Positions 8,423 to 16,541 of a stretch of DNA of 64,000 bases are shown here, one piece after another. Position 1 is the stretch's first letter. The number at the start of each line of letters is the position of its first letter. The stretch spans positions 124,001 to 188,000 of the forward strand of contig NZ_JAASAG010000009.1 of assembly GCF_012726265.1 (NCBI RefSeq), read 5' to 3'. The translations under genes and the position numbers were made by a program. Source of the DNA: Streptomyces sp. HNM0575 (GTDB lineage: Bacteria > Actinomycetota > Actinomycetes > Streptomycetales > Streptomycetaceae). The notes under the pieces are model-generated. The model was not told the DNA's origin. It saw nothing but the letters and a program-made list of their open reading frames with translations, and did not search any database.

Positions 8423-10087
8423 GTGATCGAGCTCGAGGGAGTTCCCGAGCTGGTCGACCCGGTCATGGTGGCCGCGTTCGAAGGCTGGAACGACGCCGGC
8501 GACGCCGCCTCCACCGCGGTCGGGCACATGGAGCGTGAGTGGAAGGGCGAGGTGTTCGCGGCTCTGGACGCCGAGGACTACTACGACTTCCAGGTCAACA
8601 GGCCGCAGGTGTGGCTGGACGGCGGCTCACGCAAGATCACTTGGCCCACGACGCGGCTCGCGGTCGTACGCGTCGACAACGCCGGCGGCAAGGGGAAACC
8701 CCGCGACCTCGTGCTGGTGCGCGGCATCGAGCCGAGCATGCGCTGGCGCTCCTTCTGCAATGAAATCCTCGGTTTCGCCCACGAGTTGGGCGTCGAGATG
8801 GTGGTGGTGCTGGGCGCGCTACTCGGCGACACCCCGCACAGTCGGCCCGTGCCGGTGACAGGCGTGACGTCCGACCCGGACCTGGCCCGGACGATGAACC
8901 TGGAGGAGTCGCGGTACGAGGGGCCGACCGGCATCGTCGGCATCCTCCAGGAGGCGTGCACCCACGCCGGCGTGCCTGCGGTGAGCCTGTGGGCGTCGGT
9001 GCCGCACTACGTCTCGCAGCCGCCGAACCCGAAGGCCACCCTCGCCCTGCTCAACCGGCTGGAGGACCTGCTCGGGCTGAACGTACCGCTGGGCGAGCTC
9101 CAGGAGGACGCGCGGGCCTGGCAGCTCGGCGTGGACCAGCTGGCGGCGGAGGACAGCGAGGTCGCCGAGTACGTGCAGTCGCTGGAGGAGGCGCGGGACA
9201 CGGCCGAGCTGCCGGAGGCCTCGGGCGAGGCCATCGCCAAGGAGTTCGAGCGGTATCTGCGCAGGCGCGACGGCGGCGCCTCCGGCGGCAACGCGCGGGA
9301 TTCCGGGGCGGGTTCGGGGCCCGGGCCCGGTGCCGGCGGTCCGGGCTTCGGCGGCGAGGCCCCGAAGCGCGGTACGAGCGGTACGGGCGGTACGAGCGGC
9401 GGACGCTCCCGTCCTTCGAGGCGCCCGGCGAAGGACGCACCGGCGGACACTTCCAAGGACACCGGCAAGGGCGGCCGGAAGGACGAGGACGGCGACACCG
9501 GCACGGCCGACGCGGAGGGCGCCGGGGACGGGGAGGGGAAGGAAGCCGGGGACCGTACGGAATCCGGAAACGGCAAGGACGGCAAGGGCAGCAAGGACGG
9601 CAAGGGCAGTAGGAGCGGCAAGGACGCCGGGGACGCCGGGGACGGAAAGAGCGGTGCGGGCGCCACGGAGGCCAAGCCCGCGAAGCGCGCCAAGCCCGCC
9701 GGACGCACCGGGACCACCGGGACGGGCAGGAGCAAGAGCGGCGGCAGGACCACTCGCGGCGGCACCCGCGGCACCTCCCGTGGCACCGGCCGTACCGGCA
9801 AGTCCGCCCAGGACGACGGCCGGAGCAAGGACGAGAGCGCGGACGCGAAGCCGGACTCGTCCTCGCCGGAGGACGACGGGACCCAGGACGGCAAGTCCCC
9901 ACGCGGCGGGAGCCGGAACGGCAAGGGCAAGACCACCAGGAGCGCCACAAGCGGCAAGAGCCGCAAGAGCGCCAAGGACGCCAAGGGCCAGGACGGGCAG
10001 GACCCCGAAAAAGAGGAACCCGAGAAGGACTTCGAGAAGGAGCCCGAGAGGGAGCAGGGCAAGGACAAGGACCCCGGCAAGGAGTGA
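8423..10087 (+). CDS. parJ: ParJ-like PAC2-family protein with long charged C-terminal tail
   Basis: Homologue by sequence and gene order of S. coelicolor ParJ (SCO1662), an actinobacterial protein reported to regulate ParA polymerisation and sporulation-time chromosome segregation. The first 280 or so residues form a PAC2 domain (starting VIELEGVPELVDPVMVAAFEGWNDAGDA; GALLGDTPHSRPVPVTG; EGPTGIVGIL; PHYVSQPPNPKATLALL). The remaining roughly 260 of 554 residues are low complexity: Gly/Asp/Lys/Ser/Arg runs with repeated GKDGKGS-like motifs, ending in a Glu/Lys-rich stretch. The GTG at 8423 has a perfect AAGGAGG site. A bidirectional terminator separates it from convergent mshC. The tail is far longer than I expect for the family. 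Confidence 0.88.
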   Translation: MIELEGVPELVDPVMVAAFEGWNDAGDAASTAVGHMEREWKGEVFAALDAEDYYDFQVNRPQVWLDGGSRKITWPTTRLAVVRVDNAGGKGKPRDLVLVRGIEPSMRWRSFCNEILGFAHELGVEMVVVLGALLGDTPHSRPVPVTGVTSDPDLARTMNLEESRYEGPTGIVGILQEACTHAGVPAVSLWASVPHYVSQPPNPKATLALLNRLEDLLGLNVPLGELQEDARAWQLGVDQLAAEDSEVAEYVQSLEEARDTAELPEASGEAIAKEFERYLRRRDGGASGGNARDSGAGSGPGPGAGGPGFGGEAPKRGTSGTGGTSGGRSRPSRRPAKDAPADTSKDTGKGGRKDEDGDTGTADAEGAGDGEGKEAGDRTESGNGKDGKGSKDGKGSRSGKDAGDAGDGKSGAGATEAKPAKRAKPAGRTGTTGTGRSKSGGRTTRGGTRGTSRGTGRTGKSAQDDGRSKDESADAKPDSSSPEDDGTQDGKSPRGGSRNGKGKTTRSATSGKSRKSAKDAKGQDGQDPEKEEPEKDFEKEPEREQGKDKDPGKE

Positions 10088-10145
10088 GCCCCGCACACCG
10101 GAACGTCCGCCCGGAACCTCGGGACCGCACACCATGAGAACGGCC

Positions 10146-10185
10146 GAAGGGCCGCCCCGTCGCTCATCACGCGGGGCGGCCCTTC
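10146..10185. terminator. Bidirectional terminator between parJ and mshC
   Basis: A perfect 14-bp stem (10146-10159 with 10172-10185) with a 12-base loop, in the middle of the gap between two convergent genes. Confidence 0.85.
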
Positions 10186-10211
10186 GCTGTGCCGCGGTGC
10201 ACAGGACGTCG

Positions 10212-11441
10212 CTACAGCGCCACTCCCAACAGCGCGTCCACCGCACGCGAGACGACGCCCGGCGCACCCTCGTCGGTGCCTCCGCCCGCCTCCTGCTCGG
10301 CTGCCCAGCGGTCGACGACGGCCAGCGCCGCCGGTGAGTTCAGATCGTCGGCGAGCGCCGCACGGATCTCCTCGACGACGGCGTCGGCGGGCGGTCCGTC
10401 GGGCCGCGAGACGGCCGCACGCCACCGTGCGAGCCGCTCCTGCGCCTCCTCCAGCAGGGCCGTCGAGTACTCCCAGTCCGACCGGTAGTGGTGGGCGAGC
10501 AGGGTCAGCCTGATCGCGGCCGGGTCGACTCCGTCGCGGCGCAGCTGTGAGACGAAGACCAGATTGCCCTTGGACTTCGACATCTTCTCGCCGTCCAGGC
10601 CGACCATCCCGGCGTGCACATACGTCTTCGCGAATGGATGTTCGCCGGTGAGCGCCTGCGCGTGCGAGGCGCCCATCTCGTGGTGCGGGAAGGCGAGATC
10701 GGATCCGCCGCCCTGCACGTCGAAGCCCATCCCGAGGTGCTCCAGGGCGATGGCCACGCACTCGATGTGCCAGCCGGGGCGTCCGGGGCCGAGCGAAGCG
10801 CCGTCCCACTGCGGTTCGCCCTCCCGGGCCGCGCGCCACAGCATCGGATCGAGCGGGCTCTTCTTGCCGGGGCGCTCGGGGTCGCCGCCGCGCTCGGCGG
10901 ACAGGATCCGCATGGTGTGCGCGTCCAGCCGGGAGACCTCGCCGAAGTGGGGGTCGGCGTCGACGGAGAAGTAGACGTCGCCTTCCAGCTCGTACGCGGC
11001 GCCCTGATCACGCAGCCGCTCGACGAGCGGGACGATGCGCGGAATCGATTCGACGGCACCGACGAACTGCCGCGGCGGCAGCATCCGCAGAGCGGTCATG
11101 TCCTCCCGGAAGAGCGCCGTCTCGCGCTCCGCCAGCTCCGCCCAGCCGTCGCCCGTCTCCCGGGCCCGCTCCAGAAGGGGATCGTCGATGTCGGTGACGT
11201 TCTGTATGTAGTGAACCTGCCGCTGGGTGTCGAGCCACACGCGCTGCACGAGGTCGAACGCGTTGTAGGTCGCCGCGTGCCCCAGGTGCGTGGCGTCGTA
11301 CGGCGTGATCCCGCAGACGTACATGCGGGCGACGGGACCGGGGGCAAGGGTGACGCGGGCGCCCCTCGCGGTGTCGTGGATCTCCAGGTCGCGGCCCTGA
11401 CCGGGCAGGACGGGGACCTCTGAAGCGGGCCAGGCATGCAT
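10212..11441 (-). CDS. mshC: Cysteine:GlcN-Ins ligase, mycothiol biosynthesis
   Basis: ATP-dependent ligase joining cysteine to glucosaminyl-inositol, the third step of mycothiol synthesis in the cytosol. It is related to cysteinyl-tRNA synthetase: the HIGH-type motif is CGITPYDATHLGHAATYN and the KMSKS motif is GEKMSKSKGNLVF. Zinc-site residues include the Cys of YVCGIT and the HHEMGASH segment. At 409 residues it has the usual MshC length, shorter than CysS. The opening MHAWPASEVP matches the MshC start I know, supporting the ATG at 11441 although an AGGG lies right against it. It follows the three-gene operon on the same strand after a 151-bp gap. Confidence 0.94.
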   Translation of the reverse strand: MHAWPASEVPVLPGQGRDLEIHDTARGARVTLAPGPVARMYVCGITPYDATHLGHAATYNAFDLVQRVWLDTQRQVHYIQNVTDIDDPLLERARETGDGWAELAERETALFREDMTALRMLPPRQFVGAVESIPRIVPLVERLRDQGAAYELEGDVYFSVDADPHFGEVSRLDAHTMRILSAERGGDPERPGKKSPLDPMLWRAAREGEPQWDGASLGPGRPGWHIECVAIALEHLGMGFDVQGGGSDLAFPHHEMGASHAQALTGEHPFAKTYVHAGMVGLDGEKMSKSKGNLVFVSQLRRDGVDPAAIRLTLLAHHYRSDWEYSTALLEEAQERLARWRAAVSRPDGPPADAVVEEIRAALADDLNSPAALAVVDRWAAEQEAGGGTDEGAPGVVSRAVDALLGVAL

Positions 11442-11592
11442 CCCTTGAGACTAACCCGGACGGGAGTTCGCCATCCTGACGGGACGGCCCCGTCCCCTGC
11501 GGGCCTGCGGAAATGGCCGGATAGGCGGTCTTGACCGGCTTCGGACCCATACGTAGGCGTCGTCGGCTCCGTACGCCGTCAAGCGCCGCGTC

Positions 11593-12642
11593 TCACACGG
11601 GCGGCCAGGGGATCGCGGGCCAGTCGCCGCTGGGCAGCGGGTGGCGGCCGGAGCTGATCAGACCGTCGACCCGCTTGCGCAGCGCCTCCAGTTCGGCCGC
11701 GGTGATCAGCCCGGAGAGCCGGCCGGCGAGCGGGGTGCCCTCGGCGAGGGCGGCGGCCAGCGCGCGCAGAGTCGCGGTCGCCTCGGATGTCAGGTCCTCG
11801 CCCGCCCATCCCCACAGCAGGGTGCGCAGCTTGTCGTCCACGTGGAAGCTGACGCCGTGGTCGATGGCGTAGAGCGCGCCCGTGGGGAGCGTCAGAAGAT
11901 GGCCGCCCTTGCGGTCGCCGTTGTTGATGACCGCGTCGATGACGGCCAGCCTCCGCAGCCGCTCGTCGTCCGCGTGCACGAGCAGCGCCGGACGGAGCGT
12001 GCCCGCGTCCACGTGCCCCACGGCCTTCCACCCCTCCCCCGGCTCGTCGCCCTCGACGATGGCGAGCAGTTCGCCGGCGCCACCGGACCCGGAGGCTTCG
12101 TCCTCCGCTTCGCCAGCTGCTTCGTCCTCGTCATGGGCTTCGGCATGGGCGTCGGCTTCGGTGTCGACGTCGGCCGCTTCGGTGTCACCGGGATCGCCGT
12201 GGCCCTCGGGGTCGCCGAACTCCTCGCCCTCCGCGGCCTCTTGTGCCTCCTCGCCCTCGGGCTCCGCATCGGGCAGCGGCCCGACCCACGCCTGGCACAT
12301 GCCCTCGCCGTACGGTCCGTCCCGCAGCACCGTCGCCGGGATCAGGTCCCAGCCCGTCGCGCGGGAGATCTCGTACGCGGCCACCTCGCGCTGCGCGAGC
12401 GTCCCGTCGGGGAAGTCCCACAGCGGACGCTCGCCCGCCACCGGCTTGTACACGCACGGCACCCGGTGCCCCTCGTGCTCGACCTCGCCGAAGAGCACGG
12501 CGTTGGAGGCCTGGCGGATCTGCCCCCGTACGGACAGCGTGCCCAGTGCGAGACGGGTGCGGGTCTCCTCCGCCGCGGGCGAAGCGGCAGGCTCCGCCTC
12601 GGCCTTCGGCGGCCGGCGCCCGGAATCGGCTGCCTGGTTCAT
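11593..12642 (-). CDS. PI3/PI4-kinase-like conserved actinobacterial protein (TIGR03843 type)
   Basis: A conserved actinobacterial protein annotated as a phosphatidylinositol 3/4-kinase-like family; no substrate is established. Recognisable blocks are GQIRQASNAVLFGEV, PCVYKPVAGERPLWDFP (nucleotide-site lysine region), REVAAYEISRATGWDLIPATV, AVIDAVINNGDRKGGHLL (catalytic-loop-like Asp/Asn) and YAIDHGVSFH (metal-binding-like Asp). The ATG at 12642 overlaps the DUF3090 stop as ATGA, so translation is coupled; longer upstream frames would overlap that gene further. Between the GMCQAWVGPLP block and the catalytic part lies an insert of roughly 70 residues dominated by Glu, Asp, Ala and Gly. Length 349. 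Confidence 0.8.
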   Translation of the reverse strand: MNQAADSGRRPPKAEAEPAASPAAEETRTRLALGTLSVRGQIRQASNAVLFGEVEHEGHRVPCVYKPVAGERPLWDFPDGTLAQREVAAYEISRATGWDLIPATVLRDGPYGEGMCQAWVGPLPDAEPEGEEAQEAAEGEEFGDPEGHGDPGDTEAADVDTEADAHAEAHDEDEAAGEAEDEASGSGGAGELLAIVEGDEPGEGWKAVGHVDAGTLRPALLVHADDERLRRLAVIDAVINNGDRKGGHLLTLPTGALYAIDHGVSFHVDDKLRTLLWGWAGEDLTSEATATLRALAAALAEGTPLAGRLSGLITAAELEALRKRVDGLISSGRHPLPSGDWPAIPWPPV

Positions 12643-13229
12643 TCGCCGCGCCGGTATCCGTTCTGACGGGGGCACACATGGCCTTCCGGATCGAGCGGGA
12701 GGCTGCACAGCGGGCACGGCGGGCGGCCCGCGTTGACGACCTCCAGCGCGCGCTTGGCGAAGGAGCGTGCCATGGTGCCGTCCAGCCGCACCCTCAGCAT
12801 CGGCGGCCCGTTCTCGTCGTCCTGGAGCAGCCGTTCCTCGGCGTCGGCGAGGTCCTCGTCGGAGTCGGCCTCCAACTCGACGACGGCCTGCGCCTCGACG
12901 ACCATCCGCTCACCGTCCCCGTCCCAGGCGAGCGCCATGGTGCCGACGCGGAACTCCTCCTCGACGGGCGTCTCCAGGGGCTCGGTGTCGTCGATTTCGG
13001 TGGGGGCCACGGCCGGCACCGGTGCGTTGCCGCCGGAGCGGCGGACGACCTCGTCGAGCAGCTCGTCGATGCGCTCGGCCAGGGCCTCCACCTGTGCCTT
13101 CTCCAGGGCGACGCTGGTCGTACGGCCGGAGGCCGACGCCTGGAGGTAGAAGGTGCGGCGTCCTGGCAGCCCGACGGTACCGGCGATGAATCGGTCCGGC
13201 GGGTCGTAGAGGAACACCTGACGGGACAC
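12639..13229 (-). CDS. DUF3090 family protein (TIGR03847 type)
   Basis: Conserved actinobacterial protein of unknown function, 196 residues. It starts MSRQVFLYDPPDRFIAGTVG, continues with GRRTFYLQA and VALEKAQVEALAERIDELL, and ends with CPLCSLPLDPEGHVCPRQNG, which has the CxxC...C spacing of a small zinc-binding tail. The GTG at 13229 follows GGAGCAGGAC. It is the middle gene of a three-gene operon: 67 bp after the phosphatase-like gene and overlapping the kinase-like gene by four bases. I recall the three families clustering in many actinobacteria. Confidence 0.85.
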   Translation of the reverse strand: MSRQVFLYDPPDRFIAGTVGLPGRRTFYLQASASGRTTSVALEKAQVEALAERIDELLDEVVRRSGGNAPVPAVAPTEIDDTEPLETPVEEEFRVGTMALAWDGDGERMVVEAQAVVELEADSDEDLADAEERLLQDDENGPPMLRVRLDGTMARSFAKRALEVVNAGRPPCPLCSLPLDPEGHVCPRQNGYRRGE

Positions 13230-13296
13230 GTCCTGCTCCGTTGTCTCGACGTCTAATCGGTCTAAGGCACCCTACTGCCCGCGCCGATCTTCCTGC

Positions 13297-14097
13297 TCAG
13301 GCTCCGCCCCCCACGGTGGCATCGCTGCCGTGCTGCCGCCCGCCTCCCCGGTCCTGCGGCCCCGGCGCACCGTCGCCCCCGGCGTCACCGGCCTCGCCCG
13401 CCCCGTCGTCACCCTCCTTGCCCTCCTCGTTCTCCTTCGCCTCGCCGTCTCCCGGCGACGGCTCCGGCGGCAGGAGGGACTCCAGTTCGCCGGTCTCGCC
13501 GAGCCGCAGCAGAAAGGGCCGCAGGGGCGTGTACCGGATGACGGTGAGCGAGCAGGGCCCGACCGCGATGCGCTGGAAGAGGTCCAGATGCATCCCGAGG
13601 GCGTCGGCGACGACCGACTTGATGATGTCGCCGTGCGAGCACAGCGCATAGATGGCGTCCGAGCCGTGCTCCGCCTCGATCCGTACGTTCCACTCCCGTA
13701 CGGCCTCCACGGCACGCGCCTGCATTCCGCGCATCGACTCCCCGCCGGGGAAGGCCGCCGCCGAGGGGTGCTGCTGCACCGTCGTCATCAGCGGCTCGTC
13801 GGCCAGTTCGGCGAGCTTGCGGCCGCTCCAGTCGCCGTAGTCGCACTCGGCCACGCGCTCCTCGGTGTGTACGGGGAGATCCGGGCGGGCCTCGGTCAGC
13901 GGGGCGACGGTCTCGCGGCAGCGCTGCAAGGGGCTGGTGACCACGGCGGCCAGCGGCACGGCGCCCAGACGGCCGGGAAGCGCCTCGGCCTGGGCGCGGC
14001 CGTGCTCGTCCAGTGGCACTCCCGGCATGCGGCCGGCGAGCAGTCCGGAGGTGTTGGCGGTGGAGCGGCCGTGCCGTACGAGGATGAGCGTGGGCAT
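13297..14097 (-). CDS. Histidine-phosphatase-superfamily protein (MSMEG_4193 / TIGR03848 type)
   Basis: Phosphoglycerate-mutase-like protein. The N-terminal LILVRHGRSTAN carries the phospho-histidine motif RHG, CDYGDWSGRKLAEL matches the internal glutamate region of the fold, and ALCSHGDIIKSVVAD has the second catalytic His. The ATG at 14097 gives 266 residues. The last 50 or so residues are a Glu/Gly/Asp-rich low-complexity tail. It is the first gene of the operon with DUF3090 and the kinase-like gene; the biochemical role of this cluster is unknown. It diverges from corA. Confidence 0.87.
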   Translation of the reverse strand: MPTLILVRHGRSTANTSGLLAGRMPGVPLDEHGRAQAEALPGRLGAVPLAAVVTSPLQRCRETVAPLTEARPDLPVHTEERVAECDYGDWSGRKLAELADEPLMTTVQQHPSAAAFPGGESMRGMQARAVEAVREWNVRIEAEHGSDAIYALCSHGDIIKSVVADALGMHLDLFQRIAVGPCSLTVIRYTPLRPFLLRLGETGELESLLPPEPSPGDGEAKENEEGKEGDDGAGEAGDAGGDGAPGPQDRGGGRQHGSDATVGGGA

Positions 14098-14174
14098 GCG
14101 TGCCAGCGTAGGCGAGCGGTCCGTGAGGCCCGAGCGGTGGTTGCTTCGGGCGCATCGGGGCACAATGACCAGTC

Positions 14175-15158
14175 GTGATCGTGGACTGCGCCATCTACCG
14201 GGACGGACGCCGCATGGAGCGGCCGTCCGACTACTCCGATGCCCTCGACGAGGCGAGGGAGACCGGTGACGCCTTCCTCTGGATAGGTCTGCACGAGCCG
14301 ACCGAGGCCGAATTCGACCATGTGAGAAGCGAGTTCGGTCTGCATCCGCTCGCGGTCGAGGACGCGCTACACGCCCACCAGCGTCCGAAGCTGGAGGTCT
14401 ACGACGACTCCCTCTTCCTCGTCCTCAAGCCCGTCTCCTACGACTCGTCGGCCACGGCGGTCTCCACCGGCGAGCTGATGCTGTTCGTCGGCGACTCCTT
14501 CGTGGTGACGGTGCGCCACGGCGACGCCAATCCGCTGGGAGCGGTGCGGGAGCGGCTGGAGCACGAGCCGGAGGTCCTGCGGCACGGCCCGACCGCCGTG
14601 ATGTACGCGGTCGCGGACGCCATCGTCGACCGGTACATGGAGGTCGTGGCCGATCTCCAGGTCAGCCTCGACTCGCTGGAGGAGGACGTCTTCTCCCCCG
14701 AGGCGTACGCCGCACGCGACATCGCCGGCCGCACCTATGCCTTCAAGCGGCAGGTCCTCGGCTTCCGCCGGGCGACGGGACCGCTCGGGGAGCCGCTGGA
14801 GCGGCTGACGCGGGCGGGGGTGCCGTTCGTGCACGAGGACGCGCGGCCCTTCTTCCGGGACGTGAGCGACCATCTGACGCGGGTCAACGACCAGGTGGAC
14901 GGCTTCGACCGGCTGCTGTCCGACATCCTCTCCGCGAACCTGGCGCAGATGAGCGTCCGGCAGAACGACAACATGCGGAAGATCTCGGCGTGGGCCGCGA
15001 TGTTCGCGATCCCGACGGCCATCGCCGGGATCTACGGCATGAACTTCGAGCACATGCCGGAGCTGCACTGGGTGTGGACGTATCCGGCCGTGCTGGCGGT
15101 CATCGCCACGGCGTGCCTGGTGCTCTTCCGGGTCTTCAAGCGCCGCGGCTGGATGTGA
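14175..15158 (+). CDS. corA: CorA-family magnesium/cobalt transporter
   Basis: Pentameric divalent-cation channel of the inner membrane. 327 residues with a large cytosolic N-terminal domain, a long coiled stalk helix, then two membrane helices at the extreme C-terminus. The signature GMN is present in AIAGIYGMNFEHMPE between them, and the protein ends with the usual basic tail (KRRGWM). The GTG at 14175 has no clear ribosome site and a CACAAT element lies only about ten bases upstream, so the mRNA may be nearly leaderless. Mg versus Co or Ni selectivity cannot be told. Confidence 0.9.
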   Translation: MIVDCAIYRDGRRMERPSDYSDALDEARETGDAFLWIGLHEPTEAEFDHVRSEFGLHPLAVEDALHAHQRPKLEVYDDSLFLVLKPVSYDSSATAVSTGELMLFVGDSFVVTVRHGDANPLGAVRERLEHEPEVLRHGPTAVMYAVADAIVDRYMEVVADLQVSLDSLEEDVFSPEAYAARDIAGRTYAFKRQVLGFRRATGPLGEPLERLTRAGVPFVHEDARPFFRDVSDHLTRVNDQVDGFDRLLSDILSANLAQMSVRQNDNMRKISAWAAMFAIPTAIAGIYGMNFEHMPELHWVWTYPAVLAVIATACLVLFRVFKRRGWM

Positions 15159-15291
15159 CGCGCGACCGGTCGGCATGACGGCGGCACCGGACGCGCGCAC
15201 CAGGCTCTCCGGGGCGGTACGGCGGTACGGTCCGCGAAGGGGACGACGGCCGGTGCGTAACCCTTGCGCCCGCGGCGCGTTGAGTTCCGTA

Positions 15292-15334
15292 ACGGCCGTG
15301 GCGGGGATGACCCCCGAGCCCCCTCCACGGCCGT
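15292..15334. terminator. Hairpin between convergent corA and F420-oxidoreductase genes
   Basis: Outer 10-bp stem (15292-15301 with 15325-15334) enclosing a second GGGG/CCCC stem, located between the two convergent stop codons. Confidence 0.65.
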
Positions 15335-15398
15335 AGGCATGTCCGCGGCCGGCCGCCACGTCCCCGTTCCACCCGCAGCCGCACCGCCGCCGCTACTG

Positions 15399-16466
15399 CT
15401 AGGCCGCTCCGGCCCGCTCCAGCGCCTCGACTCCCGCCCGCAGCCCGGCGATCCGCTCCTCGCGGGTGAAGCCGGCGGGAGCGAGGGACAGGGTGGTCAC
15501 CCCGGCTTCGGCGTAGGCGCGCATCCGGTCGGCGATGCGGTCGACGGAGCCGAGGAGCGTGGTGGAGTCGATGAGCTCGTGCGGTACGGCCGCCGCGGCG
15601 CCCTCCTTGTCGCGCTCCAGGTACTTGTCCTGGATCACGGCGGCTTCCTTCTCGTAACCCATGCGCTGCGCAAGGCGGTTGTAGAAGTTCTGCTTGCGGC
15701 TGCCCATGCCGCCGACGTACAGCGCCGTGTACGGGCGGAACTGGTCGGCCAGCGCGTGCACGTCGTCGCCGACTGCCATCGGGACGGTCGGGCAGACGTC
15801 GAAGCCCGCGAGCCCTCCTCCGTCGCCGGTGCCCTTGCCGGCCTTCTCACGTCCCGCGCGGAGATGGCGCAGCGTGGTCTCCTCGGCGTGCTCCGGAGAG
15901 AAGAAGATCAGCAGCGCACCGTCGGCGATCTCCCCGGTCTGCTCGAGGTTCTTGGGGCCGATCGCGGCGATGTAGAGCGGGATCTCCTCCCGCACGGGGT
16001 GGACCGTGAGCTTGATCGGCTTGCCCGGACCGTCGGGCAGCGGCAGCGCCCAGTGCTCGCCCTGGTGACTGAGGCGCTCCCGGGACATGGCCTTGCGGAT
16101 GATGTCGACGTACTCGCGGGTGCGGGCGAGCGGCTTGTCGAACCTGACTCCGTACCAGCCCTCGGAGACCTGCGGTCCGGATACGCCGAGGCCCAGCCTG
16201 AAGCGCCCGCCGGAGAGGGTGTCGAGAGTGGCGGCGGTCATGGCCGTCATCGCGGGCGTACGGGCCGGGATCTGGAAGATGCCGGAGCCGACGTCGATGC
16301 GCTCGGTCTGCGCGGCGACCCAGGACAGGACGGTGGGCGCGTCGGAACCGTAGGCTTCGGCGGCCCAGCAGACGGAATAGCCGAGCCGGTCGGCCTCCTG
16401 GGCGACGGCGAGGTTGTCCGCGTCCATCCCCGCGCCCCAGTAGCCGAGGTTGATGCCGAGCCGCAT
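15399..16466 (-). CDS. LLM-class (luciferase-like) F420-dependent oxidoreductase
   Basis: TIM-barrel oxidoreductase of the bacterial luciferase superfamily, probably using F420 or FMN; the substrate is unknown. The start MRLGINLGYWGAGMDADN, the TERIDVGSGIFQIPARTPAMTA strand and the FRLGLGVSGPQVSEGWYG segment are typical of mycobacterial-type F420 members. Length 355 is normal. The ATG at 16466 is preceded by AAGGGGG; a longer frame would read through the operator-like palindrome at 16477. Divergent from the aldo/keto reductase. Confidence 0.85.
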   Translation of the reverse strand: MRLGINLGYWGAGMDADNLAVAQEADRLGYSVCWAAEAYGSDAPTVLSWVAAQTERIDVGSGIFQIPARTPAMTAMTAATLDTLSGGRFRLGLGVSGPQVSEGWYGVRFDKPLARTREYVDIIRKAMSRERLSHQGEHWALPLPDGPGKPIKLTVHPVREEIPLYIAAIGPKNLEQTGEIADGALLIFFSPEHAEETTLRHLRAGREKAGKGTGDGGGLAGFDVCPTVPMAVGDDVHALADQFRPYTALYVGGMGSRKQNFYNRLAQRMGYEKEAAVIQDKYLERDKEGAAAAVPHELIDSTTLLGSVDRIADRMRAYAEAGVTTLSLAPAGFTREERIAGLRAGVEALERAGAA

Positions 16467-16476
16467 ACCGGCCCCC

Positions 16477-16490
16477 TTACTGATCAGTAA
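16477..16490. promoter_or_regulatory. Palindromic operator candidate over the leader of the LLM oxidoreductase gene
   Basis: TTACTGATCAGTAA is a perfect 14-bp palindrome, AT-rich in a very GC-rich setting. It sits just upstream of the ribosome site of the minus-strand gene and 51 bp from the start of the divergent aldo/keto reductase. Its shape suits a TetR- or MarR-type repressor; no such gene is adjacent. Confidence 0.6.
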
Positions 16491-16541
16491 CGTCACTGTC
16501 CCGGGGACTCTAGCGCGCGCTCGCCAGTAACCTCAACGCCC

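Noticed and set aside
9007..10839. Long minus-strand frame opposite the parJ tail
   Set aside because: It mirrors the low-complexity tail and overlaps mshC in another frame. The parJ frame is continuous with the PAC2 domain and has the better start.
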